The notes under the pieces: generated by a model
Told to the model about the DNA's origin: nothing
The model's input: the letters and a program-made list of their open reading frames with translations, nothing else
Databases searched by the model: none
Made by a program: the position numbers and the translations under genes
Shown here: positions 1 to 9,548 of the stretch, one piece after another
How the letters are laid out: each line of letters begins with the position of its first letter
Position numbering within the stretch: position 1 is the stretch's first letter
From: Aliiroseovarius lamellibrachiae
GTDB lineage: Bacteria > Pseudomonadota > Alphaproteobacteria > Rhodobacterales > Rhodobacteraceae
DNA length: 64,000 bases
Reading direction: 5' to 3'
Assembly: GCF_018599245.1 (NCBI RefSeq)
Contig: NZ_JAHEVJ010000009.1
Coordinates: forward strand, 1-64,000

Positions 1-873
1 GCCCCATCGGTGCTGGTTTATACGGCGGTGATGATCTATCCGCTGTTCAACACATTGCGTTTGGCGCTTTATTCAAAGGTCGATCAAGAACGCATCTTTG
101 TGGGGCTGGCGAACTTTCGCACCTTGTTCTTCGATCCCATTTGGTCTGAACAATTCTGGAATGCCTTGGGCAATAATTTCTGGTTTTTCATCGTGCATAT
201 GCTGGTGCAAAACCCCATCGGCGTGGCCTTGGCGGCCATCCTGAGCCATCCGCGATTGCGTTTCGCCGCACTGTATAGGTCCGCCATTTTCATCCCCACA
301 ATCCTGAGCTTTGTGATCGTGGGTTTTGCATGGAAATTGATCCTGTCGCCCATTTGGGGCATCGCCCCCAACATGCTGGATGCGGTTGGTCTGAAATCCC
401 TATTTGCGCCGTGGTTGGGCAAAGAAGAATACGCGCTGACCACGCTTGCGCTGATCTCTGTCTGGCAATTTGTGGGCATCCCGATGATGTTGATTTACGC
501 TGCACTCCTGTCGATCCCAGAAGAGATTTTGGAAGCGGGCGAAATAGACGGCATCACCGGCGTTTCGTCCTTCTGGAAAATCAAACTGCCGTTGATTCTG
601 CCCTCGATCGGGATCATCTCAATCCTGACATTTGTGGGCAATTTCAATGCGTTTGACCTGATTTACGCCTCTCAAGGTGCGCTGGCGGGGCCTGCGTATT
701 CGACGGATATTTTGGGCACATTTATGTACCGGACGTTCTTTGGCTTCCAGCTTCAGCTTGGGGATCCGCACATGGGGTCCGCCATCGCCGGGGCCATGTT
801 CTTCATCATTTTGGTTGGGGTCAGCCTGTACCTCTTTGGTATCCAGACCCGGATGCGCCGGTATCAGATGTGA
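1..873 (+). CDS. Carbohydrate ABC transporter permease, MalF/UgpA type (5' truncated by window edge)
   Basis: Inner-membrane permease of a binding-protein-dependent sugar importer. The reading frame is open from the first base, so the true start lies upstream; the visible part is about 290 residues with several hydrophobic segments. The EAA-type cytoplasmic loop that docks the ATPase is visible around bases 510-560 (PEEILEAGEIDGITG). The next gene begins 10 bases after its stop, and a MalK-type ATPase follows two genes later, so this is the first permease of the pair. The sugar cannot be told from the permease alone; the substrate-binding protein must lie upstream of the window. Confidence 0.9.
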   Translation, partial: APSVLVYTAVMIYPLFNTLRLALYSKVDQERIFVGLANFRTLFFDPIWSEQFWNALGNNFWFFIVHMLVQNPIGVALAAILSHPRLRFAALYRSAIFIPTILSFVIVGFAWKLILSPIWGIAPNMLDAVGLKSLFAPWLGKEEYALTTLALISVWQFVGIPMMLIYAALLSIPEEILEAGEIDGITGVSSFWKIKLPLILPSIGIISILTFVGNFNAFDLIYASQGALAGPAYSTDILGTFMYRTFFGFQLQLGDPHMGSAIAGAMFFIILVGVSLYLFGIQTRMRRYQM

Positions 874-883
874 GGATCAGATC

Positions 884-1735
884 ATGAGCAATTCTTCCGC
901 CCAAGCCCGCACAAACCCGTTAAACACAATCGCCATGCACGGCGCGTTGATCACCTATACTTTGATCGCGCTGTTCCCAGTTTTTGTGATCCTTATCAAC
1001 AGCTTCAAGACACGCAAAAAGATCTTTCGCGAGCCTTTGGCGCTGCCGGATGCGGATAGTTTTTCGCTGATCGGCTATCAAACTGTGCTAAAGCAGGGGG
1101 ATTTTTTCCTCTACTTCCAAAACTCGTTCATCGTGACGGTCGCCTCGCTTTTCTTTGTGCTGCTGTTTGGGGCTATGGCCGCCTTTGCGCTGTCGGAATA
1201 CCGGTTTAAGGGCAACACGATTATGGGGCTGTATCTGGCGCTTGGGATTATGATCCCGATCCGCATCGGCACCGTGGCGATCCTTGAACTTATGGTGCAG
1301 ACCGGTCTGGTGAATACGCTGTGGGCGCTGATCTTGGTTTATACCGCGCAGGGTCTTCCGCTTGCGGTGTTCATCCTGTCAGAGTTCATGCGACAGGTGA
1401 GTGATGATCTTAAGAATGCGGGCCGCATCGACGGGTTGTCGGAATACACGATCTTTTTCAAACTGGTTCTGCCGCTGGTGCGCCCGGCGATGGCGACGGT
1501 TGCGGTCTTTAATATGATCCCGATTTGGAATGATCTGTGGTTTCCGCTGATTTTGGCACCATCCGAAGAGGTCAAAACCCTGACCCTTGGCAGCCAAGTG
1601 TTCATCGGCCAGTTTGTCACTGATTGGAACGCGGTGTTGTCGGCGCTGTCGATGGCCATCCTTCCGGTGCTGGTTCTTTACGTGATTTTCTCACGTCAAC
1701 TGATCCGCGGTATCACATCTGGGGCGGTGAAATGA
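884..1735 (+). CDS. Carbohydrate ABC transporter permease, MalG type
   Basis: Second inner-membrane permease of the same importer, 283 residues. The N-terminal transmembrane segment (residues near 20-40, ITYTLIALFPVFVILINSFKT) is typical of MalG/UgpE proteins, and an EAA loop with the sequence LKNAGRIDGLSEY is seen in the second half. I chose the ATG at 884, which gives a family-like N-terminus, over the frame's longer extension into the preceding gene. Its TGA overlaps the ATG of the next gene (ATGA), indicating translational coupling in one operon. Confidence 0.92.
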   Translation: MSNSSAQARTNPLNTIAMHGALITYTLIALFPVFVILINSFKTRKKIFREPLALPDADSFSLIGYQTVLKQGDFFLYFQNSFIVTVASLFFVLLFGAMAAFALSEYRFKGNTIMGLYLALGIMIPIRIGTVAILELMVQTGLVNTLWALILVYTAQGLPLAVFILSEFMRQVSDDLKNAGRIDGLSEYTIFFKLVLPLVRPAMATVAVFNMIPIWNDLWFPLILAPSEEVKTLTLGSQVFIGQFVTDWNAVLSALSMAILPVLVLYVIFSRQLIRGITSGAVK

Positions 1736-2778
1736 TCCGTGTTCTGATCGCAGGTCTGGGCAATATGGGTCTGTCCCATGCGCTTGCGCACCACCGCGAC
1801 AAAGGTGCCGAGGTCGTGGGGCTGGTCAACCGTTCAGGCCGCGTGGATCACCGTGATCTGGCCGCATATCCCGTCTTTACCGATTTTCAAGAGGCGCTGA
1901 CCACCACTCAGCCGGACCTCGTTGTCATCGCCACCTATTCGGATAGTCACGCGGATTATGCGGTGGCGGCGATGACAGCGGGGGCACATGTTTTTGTGGA
2001 AAAACCACTGGCGACCACCGTGTCTGATGCCGCGCGCGTGGTGGCCACAGCCCAAGAAACCGGCCGAAAACTGGTGGTGGGATACATCCTGCGCCATCAT
2101 CCCAGCTGGGTGCGGCTGATCGAAGAGGCCCGTGCACTTGGCGGACCTTATGTGTTTCGCATGAACCTGAACCAACAAAGCGCGGGAGCGGCGTGGGAAA
2201 CCCACAAAGCGTTGATGCAAACCACGTCACCGATCGTCGATTGCGGTGTGCATTACGTGGATGTCTGGTGCCAAATCACCGACGCCAAGCCTGTCAGCGT
2301 CAATGGAATGGGCCTGCGCCTGTCTGATGAAATTGCACCGGATATGTACAATTACGGCCAGTTTCAGGTGACGTTTGAGGATGGATCTGTGGGCTGGTAC
2401 GAAGCTGGCTGGGGTCCGATGATGTCGGAAACTGCGTTTTTTGTAAAAGACGTTGTGTCGCCTGCCGGATCCGTGTCGATTGTCGAAGAGGGCAAGGCTT
2501 CGTCGTCTGACGTGGATGGCCATACCAAAGTGGGCGGGTTGCTCGTGCATCGCCCGGATGGTGACACACGCATTGCGCTGCCCGATGAACCCGGACACCA
2601 AGAATTATGTGACGCAGAGCAGGCTTACATGTTGCGCGCCATCACTGAAAACCTCGACCTGACCCGCCATATGCAAGACGCGGTTCAGTCGCTCGCCATT
2701 TGTCTGGCAGCCGATGAAAGCATTCGCACCGGCCAGCCGGTTTCTTTGGCTGCTCGTTTGAAAAAGGACACGATATGA
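1732..2778 (+). CDS. Gfo/Idh/MocA family NAD(P)-dependent oxidoreductase
   Basis: Predicted sugar or polyol dehydrogenase of 348 residues. The N-terminus carries a Rossmann dinucleotide-binding motif (GLGNMG, residues 8-13) and the family hallmark Glu-Lys-Pro at residues 90-92, followed by the C-terminal substrate-binding domain. It sits between the permeases and the ATPase of a sugar importer and overlaps both neighbours by 4 bases, so it probably oxidises the imported sugar or a product of it. The start at 1732 is fixed by the ATGA overlap with the upstream stop. The exact substrate is unknown; family sequence alone does not decide it. Confidence 0.88.
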   Translation: MIRVLIAGLGNMGLSHALAHHRDKGAEVVGLVNRSGRVDHRDLAAYPVFTDFQEALTTTQPDLVVIATYSDSHADYAVAAMTAGAHVFVEKPLATTVSDAARVVATAQETGRKLVVGYILRHHPSWVRLIEEARALGGPYVFRMNLNQQSAGAAWETHKALMQTTSPIVDCGVHYVDVWCQITDAKPVSVNGMGLRLSDEIAPDMYNYGQFQVTFEDGSVGWYEAGWGPMMSETAFFVKDVVSPAGSVSIVEEGKASSSDVDGHTKVGGLLVHRPDGDTRIALPDEPGHQELCDAEQAYMLRAITENLDLTRHMQDAVQSLAICLAADESIRTGQPVSLAARLKKDTI

Positions 2779-3770
2779 CCGCCTTGACCCTGACAAAAGT
2801 GAACAAATCCTTTGGCTCCGTCCATGTGTTGAAAGACATTGATATTGAGGTGGAAGAGGGTGAATTTGTCGTGTTCGTTGGCCCATCGGGTTGCGGAAAA
2901 TCAACCTTGCTTCGGGTGATTGCCGGGCTGGAAGACGCAAGTTCAGGCGAGATCCGCATTGGCGACGATCAGGTCAATCTGACCCCTCCCTCAAAACGCG
3001 GTATTGCGATGGTGTTCCAAAGCTATGCGCTTTATCCGCACCTGAATGTGCGCAAAAATATGACCTTGGCGCTTAAGCAGGAAAAGCAATCCAAAGAGGT
3101 GATTGACGCGCGGGTCGAAGAGGCCAGCCGGATGCTTGACCTTGGCGATTACCTTGACCGCTTCCCATCCGAGTTGTCCGGCGGACAGCGTCAGCGTGTG
3201 GCGATTGGGCGTGCGATTGTGCGCCAGCCCAAGCTGTTTTTGTTTGATGAACCCCTGTCTAACCTCGACGCTGCTTTGCGGATGAACACCCGGATTGAAA
3301 TCGCCGCGTTGCATCGTCAACTGGCGGCCTCGATGATTTATGTCACCCATGACCAAACCGAAGCGATGACCCTGGCCGATAAAATTGTGGTTTTGCGTGA
3401 CGGTCGCGTGGAGCAGATCGGTAGCCCGATGGAACTGTACAACAACCCCGCAAATCAGTTTGTCGCCGGGTTTCTGGGATCGCCCGCGATGAATTTTCTG
3501 CCGGCGGATTTGCTGGCTGAAGGGGACATGCGGACACTGGGTGTGCGGCCTGAGGATCTCCAGCTTGACGATATGGGGGCCTTCGATGCGAAAGTTGGCC
3601 ATGTGGAACATTTGGGTGGCGACACCAATGTCATCGCCAACATTGGCCCACATCAGGTGACTGCGCGTCTGTTTGGTCAACATGATGTAAGCGAGGGGGA
3701 CGAGGTCAAGTTGGGGTTTGCTGCCGATAAGGCCTATTATTTCGACAAAGACGGGGCGCGATTGGGCTGA
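2775..3770 (+). CDS. Sugar ABC transporter ATP-binding protein, MalK/UgpC type
   Basis: ATPase that powers the importer encoded upstream, 331 residues. Walker A (GPSGCGKST, residues 36-44), the ABC signature LSGGQRQR and Walker B FLFDEPLSNLD are all intact. The C-terminal third is the MalK-like TOBE regulatory domain. It starts inside the stop codon region of the oxidoreductase gene (4-base overlap) and is the last gene of the operon; 117 bases separate it from tamA. Confidence 0.93.
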   Translation: MTALTLTKVNKSFGSVHVLKDIDIEVEEGEFVVFVGPSGCGKSTLLRVIAGLEDASSGEIRIGDDQVNLTPPSKRGIAMVFQSYALYPHLNVRKNMTLALKQEKQSKEVIDARVEEASRMLDLGDYLDRFPSELSGGQRQRVAIGRAIVRQPKLFLFDEPLSNLDAALRMNTRIEIAALHRQLAASMIYVTHDQTEAMTLADKIVVLRDGRVEQIGSPMELYNNPANQFVAGFLGSPAMNFLPADLLAEGDMRTLGVRPEDLQLDDMGAFDAKVGHVEHLGGDTNVIANIGPHQVTARLFGQHDVSEGDEVKLGFAADKAYYFDKDGARLG

Positions 3771-3887
3771 GCCAAAGCGATATTTTGCCGAAGTGATGAG
3801 TTGTGTTTGGAATGATGGTGGCAGGTCTTTGCCGATCGGGTTAGCTTAGGGCAACGCCAACCTTTCGTCCCGGCAAGGATCCTGCGA

Positions 3888-5693
3888 GTGACGCGGACAG
3901 TTTACGCTTTTCTTCACCTAATCCTTTGCGTCTCCGCGTTTGTGGGGGGGCTGGGAACACCCGCACTCGCATTGGAACGGGTTACCTTTAACGTCTCTGG
4001 CGTGGACGAGGCGCTGAAATCCGATCTGAAAGCCGCCTCGCTGGTGCAATCGGTCAAATCCCGAGATGTCACCGCCCCGCGTGAGGTGTTTGCTGCGGCC
4101 TTGGCTGACTACGGTCGCTTGACAGAAACACTCTATGCAAATGGGTATTACAGCGGCGTTGTACAGATACGTGTGGACGGGCGCGAAGCGGGCGCCATCC
4201 CGCCGTTCTCAGAACCCAGTACGATCAATACGATTGCGATTTCTGTGACGCCAGGCCCAGTTTTTCGCTTTGGCACAACCAAGGTTGACCCGCTCGCACC
4301 GGGATCTACGTTGCCCAAGGGATTCAGATCAGGCGAAATTGCGCGTAGCGAGTTGGTGCAACAAGCGGCGGACGGGTCTGTTGCAGACTGGCGGGATGCC
4401 GGTCATGCGAAAGTCGCTGTTACGGGGCAGAAAATCTCCGCAAATCATGCCAATCGGGTCCTTTCTGCCTTTCTGTATTTGACGCCGGGGCCAAAAGTTC
4501 GGTTTGGCGCGTTGCGCCTGACGACCGACAGCATGGTGCGTGCAAGCCGCATTCAACGCATCGCGGGTTTGCCAAAAGGGGCACAGTTTTCGCCAGATAC
4601 CCTTGAAACTGTGGCCAAACGTCTACGTCGCACCGGCGCATTTTCATCTGTTTCCATGACCGAGGCCGCACATTTGGGGCCGGGCGACACGTTGGATATT
4701 GATCTGGCACTGGTGGATGCAAAACCACGTCGCTTTGGCGTCGGGGCAGAATTGTCGTCGCTTGAGGGTCTCACCGTGTCTGGGTTTTGGATGCACCGGA
4801 ATTTTCTGGGTGGCGCAGAAAGGTTCCGCGTTGACGGCGAAGTCGCGGGAATTGGCGGACAGCATGGCGGCATCGACTATCGGCTTGGCGTGCGCCTGGA
4901 TCAGCCAGCGACCTTTGGGCCTGATACGGGCGGATTTCTATATGGTGGCCTCGCGTATGAGGACGAGCCGGGATATATTTCGCGCAGTGCGGATATCGGC
5001 GCTGGCGTGACACGCATTTTTTCGAAGACCCTCGAGGGCGAACTCGGCTTTGGGCTGCGCTATTCTGAAACCACGGATTATCTGGGCGAGCGCCGCTTTT
5101 TCTTGGCCACCTTGCCCGGGGTCCTTACTTGGGATCGGCGCGACAATGCATTGAACCCGACAAATGGGTTTTATCTGCGCGGAAAGGTTACGCCGTTTAT
5201 CTCGCTTGATACGGGCGGGGTGGGGGCGTGGGGCTTGGCCGATGGGCGGGTCTACCGCGGCTTTGGTGGGGGGAAATATGTTCTCGCCGCGCGGGTGCAG
5301 ATCGGCACTGTGCTGGCCGGAAATACCAGCGACATTCCCCCGGATTATCTGTTTTATTCCGGCGGTGGTAATTCCGTGCGCGGGCATCCTTATCAATCTC
5401 TTGGCGTAGATGCCGGGGGCGGCAACCTCACCGGTGGGCACGGCTATGTCGCCCTCTCGGCGGAGCTGCGTGCGGCAATCACTGACACGATCGGTGTGGT
5501 GGGGTTTGTGGACGCAGGTCATATTGGTGACACGGGCATCCTTGCGGGTGCGGGCGATTGGCAAGTGGGCGCCGGGATGGGGTTGCGCTATCAAACGCCC
5601 ATCGGTCCGTTGCGACTTGATGTGGCTGGGCCTGTTTCGGGTGACACCGGGAGTGGCGTGCAAATATATCTTGGAATTGGACAAGCGTTTTGA
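3888..5693 (+). CDS. tamA: TamA-like outer membrane assembly factor (BamA/Omp85 family)
   Basis: Outer-membrane beta-barrel protein that, with TamB, helps insert proteins such as autotransporters and moves lipids to the outer membrane. The 601-residue product has a signal peptide (cleavage near residues 28-30, PALA-LE), POTRA-like repeats in the first 280 residues, and a C-terminal surface-antigen barrel. The conserved RGHPYQSLG segment near residue 500 and the C-terminal aromatic residue (QAF) are typical of Omp85 barrels. The start is GTG, with AAGGA 9 bases upstream. The stop overlaps the start of tamB, the usual partner, which supports the assignment. Confidence 0.9.
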   Translation: MTRTVYAFLHLILCVSAFVGGLGTPALALERVTFNVSGVDEALKSDLKAASLVQSVKSRDVTAPREVFAAALADYGRLTETLYANGYYSGVVQIRVDGREAGAIPPFSEPSTINTIAISVTPGPVFRFGTTKVDPLAPGSTLPKGFRSGEIARSELVQQAADGSVADWRDAGHAKVAVTGQKISANHANRVLSAFLYLTPGPKVRFGALRLTTDSMVRASRIQRIAGLPKGAQFSPDTLETVAKRLRRTGAFSSVSMTEAAHLGPGDTLDIDLALVDAKPRRFGVGAELSSLEGLTVSGFWMHRNFLGGAERFRVDGEVAGIGGQHGGIDYRLGVRLDQPATFGPDTGGFLYGGLAYEDEPGYISRSADIGAGVTRIFSKTLEGELGFGLRYSETTDYLGERRFFLATLPGVLTWDRRDNALNPTNGFYLRGKVTPFISLDTGGVGAWGLADGRVYRGFGGGKYVLAARVQIGTVLAGNTSDIPPDYLFYSGGGNSVRGHPYQSLGVDAGGGNLTGGHGYVALSAELRAAITDTIGVVGFVDAGHIGDTGILAGAGDWQVGAGMGLRYQTPIGPLRLDVAGPVSGDTGSGVQIYLGIGQAF

Positions 5694-8600
5694 ACCGGTT
5701 TCTAACCCTCGTGATCTGTGTCACCGCATTTCTTTTACCCACCCTTTCGGGGGCGCAACAGGCGCGCGAAGATCTGGACGATCGGGGCTATATCCAAGCG
5801 TTTCTCGAAGACAACCTCTCTGATCTTGGCCGCGATATCCGAATTATCGGTTTTGCGGGGGCGCTTAGTTCGAAGGCCACGATCGAGCAAATCACCATCG
5901 CGGATGAAGCGGGAATTTGGCTTACCTTAAATGGTGTTGAACTGAGTTGGAGCCGGTCCGCGTTGCTGAGTGGACGGATCGACATTGATGTGCTGAGCGC
6001 GCGAGAGATCCTTTTGCCGCGCCGCCCCCTCGCGGTCAGTGGTGCCCCCGCGCCAGAAGCGGGCGGGTTTTCATTTCCAGAGCTGCCAGTGTCGATCGAC
6101 ATCGCAAAAATCCGGGCAGATCGGGTGGAGATTGGCGCGCCGGTCATGGGCGCCGCCGCAAGTCTATCCTTACAAGGTGAGGCGCATCTGAATGGTGGTA
6201 AGGCATCTGCTGATGTCACCATCACACGGACGGATGGCCCCAAGGGGGTGTTGTCGCTGAAAGGGGCCTATTCCAACACAGACAAGATGCTGGATTTGGC
6301 ACTCAACCTGGAAGAAGGCCCTGATGGGATTGCCGCCAATTTGCTTGGTCTTCCGGGGCGTCCATCGACAAAGTTAAACGCCGCCGGGGCCGGACCTGTG
6401 CAGAATTTCAAGGCGGATATTGCCCTTGCAACCGACGGGAAAGAGCGGTTGACCGGGCAGGTGTTTTTGCTGGGGGGCGAACCAGATCCAACAGAAAATA
6501 CCGCCTCGGATCAGCGCTTTAGGGCGTCTATTTCCGGGGATATCGCACCGGTATTTTTGCCAGAATACCGTGATTTCTTTGGCGATGACGTATCGCTAAC
6601 TGCCAATGGCGTACGGCAGGAAAACGGCGCACTGACGCTTGAAGAACTGAGGGTTACAACAGATGCTTTGGCGCTTTCCGGGCGGTTGTCCCTCTCGGCG
6701 GGGGGCTGGCCAGAGGCTTTTGCGCTGACAGGCCGATTGGGCGACCCATCGGGCAATGCGGTGTTGCTGCCTTTTTCTGGTGAAAAAACTGCGGTGAACA
6801 GCGCAGATATCGCGTTGCACTATGATTATGCGGCGGGAGAAGAATGGCGCGCGGAAGCGTTGATTTCCACCCTCGCGCGGGATGATTTCACGTTGCAAGA
6901 GGCCAAAATTGTTGCATCTGGCACGCTGTCGCGTGGCGAAGGTACTGCGATCGGGCAAGTGACCGGCGATGTAGGTTTGTCTGCGTCGGGTATCGTGCCG
7001 GCTGATGAGGCTTTGGCAATGGCGATCGGTACGGATCTGTCCGGTGAACTAGGCTTTTCTTGGCAAGAAGATGACCCGTTAAGCGTGTCCGAAATTAACC
7101 TGACGGGCGCAGATTATCGCTTGACCGGCGCTGTTCGGGCGGATGCGCTCAAATCTGGTATCAACGTCGAAACCCAAGATGCTTTGACCTTAAGCGCGGA
7201 TAATTTGGCGCGTTTTGCCCCGCTTGTTGGAACAGATCTATCGGGTGCATTGCGCGTGAGAATGTCCGGCGTAGCTAATCTTTTGGGTGGCGCATTCGAC
7301 CTGCACATGGGGGGGCAGGGGCAGGGGGTTTCCGTTGGCCAACCTCGTTTTGACCCGCTTATTTCCGGGGTCAGCACACTTGATCTGGATATTGTTCGTG
7401 ATGAAATCGGCACGCGTATTCCCCAGTTTGCCATTCGCACAGATGCCGCAGAGGCCACCCTGGCAGCCACTTTAAAAACAGATGCCAGCCAAGCGGAGTT
7501 TCGCCTTAAAATTCACGACACCTCCGTGGTTGATCCGGGCTTGCTGGGGCCTGTTGATGTGTCGGGGTTGGTGCAGCAGCAAGGTCAGATTTGGACAGTT
7601 GAGCTTGACGGTGCGGCACCGGGGGACAGCCAATTCACGGCAAATGGGACCGTGCAAACCGATGGCGGAAAAGCCGATACGGTTCAAGGAGAGCTTCGTG
7701 CGAAAATAGCGTCACTCGCGCCCTATCGCGCGCTGGCTGGGGCGCAAGTTTCTGGTGCGCTGGATATCGCGGCAAAAGGTGAAATGTCCCTGGCGGACGG
7801 GCAATTCACGGCCTCGGTTGAGGGATCTGGTCGCGATTTGGTCGTGGGGCAACCGGCGCTTGATCCGTTGATCGCTGGGCCAAGCACCCTCACCGCCAAA
7901 TTACATCGCGGGGTGAATACCCCTGTGCTGTTGGATGACTTGAAGCTGACCACCAATGAAGTGTCCCTGACGGCAACCGGCCAGTCCGATGGCTCTGTCA
8001 ATCGGCTGTCATTCGCCGGATCCCTGCGTGATTTGGGTGTGGTGGCGAGCGGGGTAAATGGGTCTGCGCGTGCGGATGGCACCGCGGTGTTGCAAGATGA
8101 AATCTGGCAGGTTTCTGTCAATGCCGAAGGTCCAGGCGGGGCGAATATACGCGTCAACGGCGATGTGCTGTCGGATGGCTCCCGCGCAAATTTGGCACTG
8201 TCTGGATCGGCACATCTGGAATTGATCAATCCACTTATCCGCCCCAGATTGCTCAGCGGGCAGGCGGCGTTCGACCTTGTTCTTGATGGGCCCTTGGCCT
8301 TGTCGTCATTCGCGGGCGGAGTACAGGTTTCGTCAGGCCGCTTGGTCTTGCCAGCCCGACATCTGGCGTTTGATATTGATGGGATCACAGCGCAACTTGC
8401 CGGTGGACGCGCGCAAATTGACGTCGCGGCATCGGTGCGAGAAGGCGGCAATATATCTATTACAGGTCCACTTAATTTGTCCGCCCCATACGAGAGTGAT
8501 TTGCAGATTTCGGCGCGCGCCTTGCACCTGTCAGACGGCAATCTTTTTGAGACCACGTTGGACGGCACCGCCGCGTTGCGTGGGCCCTTGGCTGGGGGGG

Positions 8601-9472
8601 CCAGAATGGTCGCAGATCTTTCCCTAGGCCCAACAGAAATTCGCGTCCCCGAGGCGACACCAAGCAGTTTGCCCATCATGGAGAGCCTGTCGCATGTGAA
8701 TGAGCCGCGAGCCGTGCAACAGACCCGTCGATTTGCCGGGTTGATTGTGGACACCAGCGCGAGCGGACCCACGCTTGCCTATCCCATTGATATTCGCCTT
8801 CATACGCCGGGTCAGATATTTGTGCGGGGCCGTGGGTTGGATGCGGAACTGGGCGGGGAATTGCGGCTTACCGGCAGCAGTACAGATATTGTCCCGCAAG
8901 GCCAATTCAACTTGGTTCGGGGCCGTTTGGACATACTGGGCAAACGGCTGTCGCTGACCGAAGGGCAGGTTCGTTTACAGGGCGGTTTCGACCCCTATTT
9001 ACATTTTAAGGCTGAAAGCACGGCTGAAGAGGCACAGGTCTATATCAATGTCGATGGCCCGGCCTCTTCCCCCGAGGTGTCGTTTACGTCCGACCCGGAA
9101 CGTCCGCAGGATGAAGTTTTGGCTCTGCTGTTGTTTGGCCGGGATATTACCGAGATTTCTGCCGTTCAAGCCTTGCGCATGGCGGCCGCGGTGCGCAGCT
9201 TGGCGGGCAAAGGCGGCGAGGGGATCGTCAGCAAATTGCGTGGATCATTTGGCCTGGATGATTTGGACGTCAGCACCGATGCCGATGGCGTGGCCACGGT
9301 TAAGGCGGGGAAATACATCTCGGAAAATGTTTACACTGACGTGACCGTGGGTTCTGACGGCACCAGCGAAATCAATTTGAACCTGAACCTGTCCCCGTCG
9401 TTGACGGCGCGCGGCAGCGTCGGTTCTGATGGTGACAGCAAGCTGGGAGTGTTTTTCGAGCGCGATTACTAA
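5690..9472 (+). CDS. tamB: TamB-like translocation and assembly module protein
   Basis: Very long periplasm-spanning protein (1260 residues) anchored in the inner membrane that pairs with TamA. An N-terminal signal/anchor (residues 1-22) is followed by a long stretch of repetitive, beta-rich AsmA/TamB sequence and ends in the conserved TamB (DUF490) domain, roughly residues 950-1260, with an aromatic C-terminus (ERDY). The start is TTG overlapping the TGA of tamA (TTGA), so translation is probably coupled. Its length is in the usual range for TamB proteins. Confidence 0.92.
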   Translation: MNRFLTLVICVTAFLLPTLSGAQQAREDLDDRGYIQAFLEDNLSDLGRDIRIIGFAGALSSKATIEQITIADEAGIWLTLNGVELSWSRSALLSGRIDIDVLSAREILLPRRPLAVSGAPAPEAGGFSFPELPVSIDIAKIRADRVEIGAPVMGAAASLSLQGEAHLNGGKASADVTITRTDGPKGVLSLKGAYSNTDKMLDLALNLEEGPDGIAANLLGLPGRPSTKLNAAGAGPVQNFKADIALATDGKERLTGQVFLLGGEPDPTENTASDQRFRASISGDIAPVFLPEYRDFFGDDVSLTANGVRQENGALTLEELRVTTDALALSGRLSLSAGGWPEAFALTGRLGDPSGNAVLLPFSGEKTAVNSADIALHYDYAAGEEWRAEALISTLARDDFTLQEAKIVASGTLSRGEGTAIGQVTGDVGLSASGIVPADEALAMAIGTDLSGELGFSWQEDDPLSVSEINLTGADYRLTGAVRADALKSGINVETQDALTLSADNLARFAPLVGTDLSGALRVRMSGVANLLGGAFDLHMGGQGQGVSVGQPRFDPLISGVSTLDLDIVRDEIGTRIPQFAIRTDAAEATLAATLKTDASQAEFRLKIHDTSVVDPGLLGPVDVSGLVQQQGQIWTVELDGAAPGDSQFTANGTVQTDGGKADTVQGELRAKIASLAPYRALAGAQVSGALDIAAKGEMSLADGQFTASVEGSGRDLVVGQPALDPLIAGPSTLTAKLHRGVNTPVLLDDLKLTTNEVSLTATGQSDGSVNRLSFAGSLRDLGVVASGVNGSARADGTAVLQDEIWQVSVNAEGPGGANIRVNGDVLSDGSRANLALSGSAHLELINPLIRPRLLSGQAAFDLVLDGPLALSSFAGGVQVSSGRLVLPARHLAFDIDGITAQLAGGRAQIDVAASVREGGNISITGPLNLSAPYESDLQISARALHLSDGNLFETTLDGTAALRGPLAGGARMVADLSLGPTEIRVPEATPSSLPIMESLSHVNEPRAVQQTRRFAGLIVDTSASGPTLAYPIDIRLHTPGQIFVRGRGLDAELGGELRLTGSSTDIVPQGQFNLVRGRLDILGKRLSLTEGQVRLQGGFDPYLHFKAESTAEEAQVYINVDGPASSPEVSFTSDPERPQDEVLALLLFGRDITEISAVQALRMAAAVRSLAGKGGEGIVSKLRGSFGLDDLDVSTDADGVATVKAGKYISENVYTDVTVGSDGTSEINLNLNLSPSLTARGSVGSDGDSKLGVFFERDY

Positions 9473-9548
9473 ATGTTTCGTGATCACCTTGAAACACAGG
9501 TTTAAGACGGAACGCCCACCACATTGATTGGTGACACACTGGCGTAAC

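Noticed and set aside
7723-8772. - strand frame (349 codons) inside tamB
   Set aside because: Low-complexity Ser/Pro/Arg-rich shadow of tamB with no recognisable domain.
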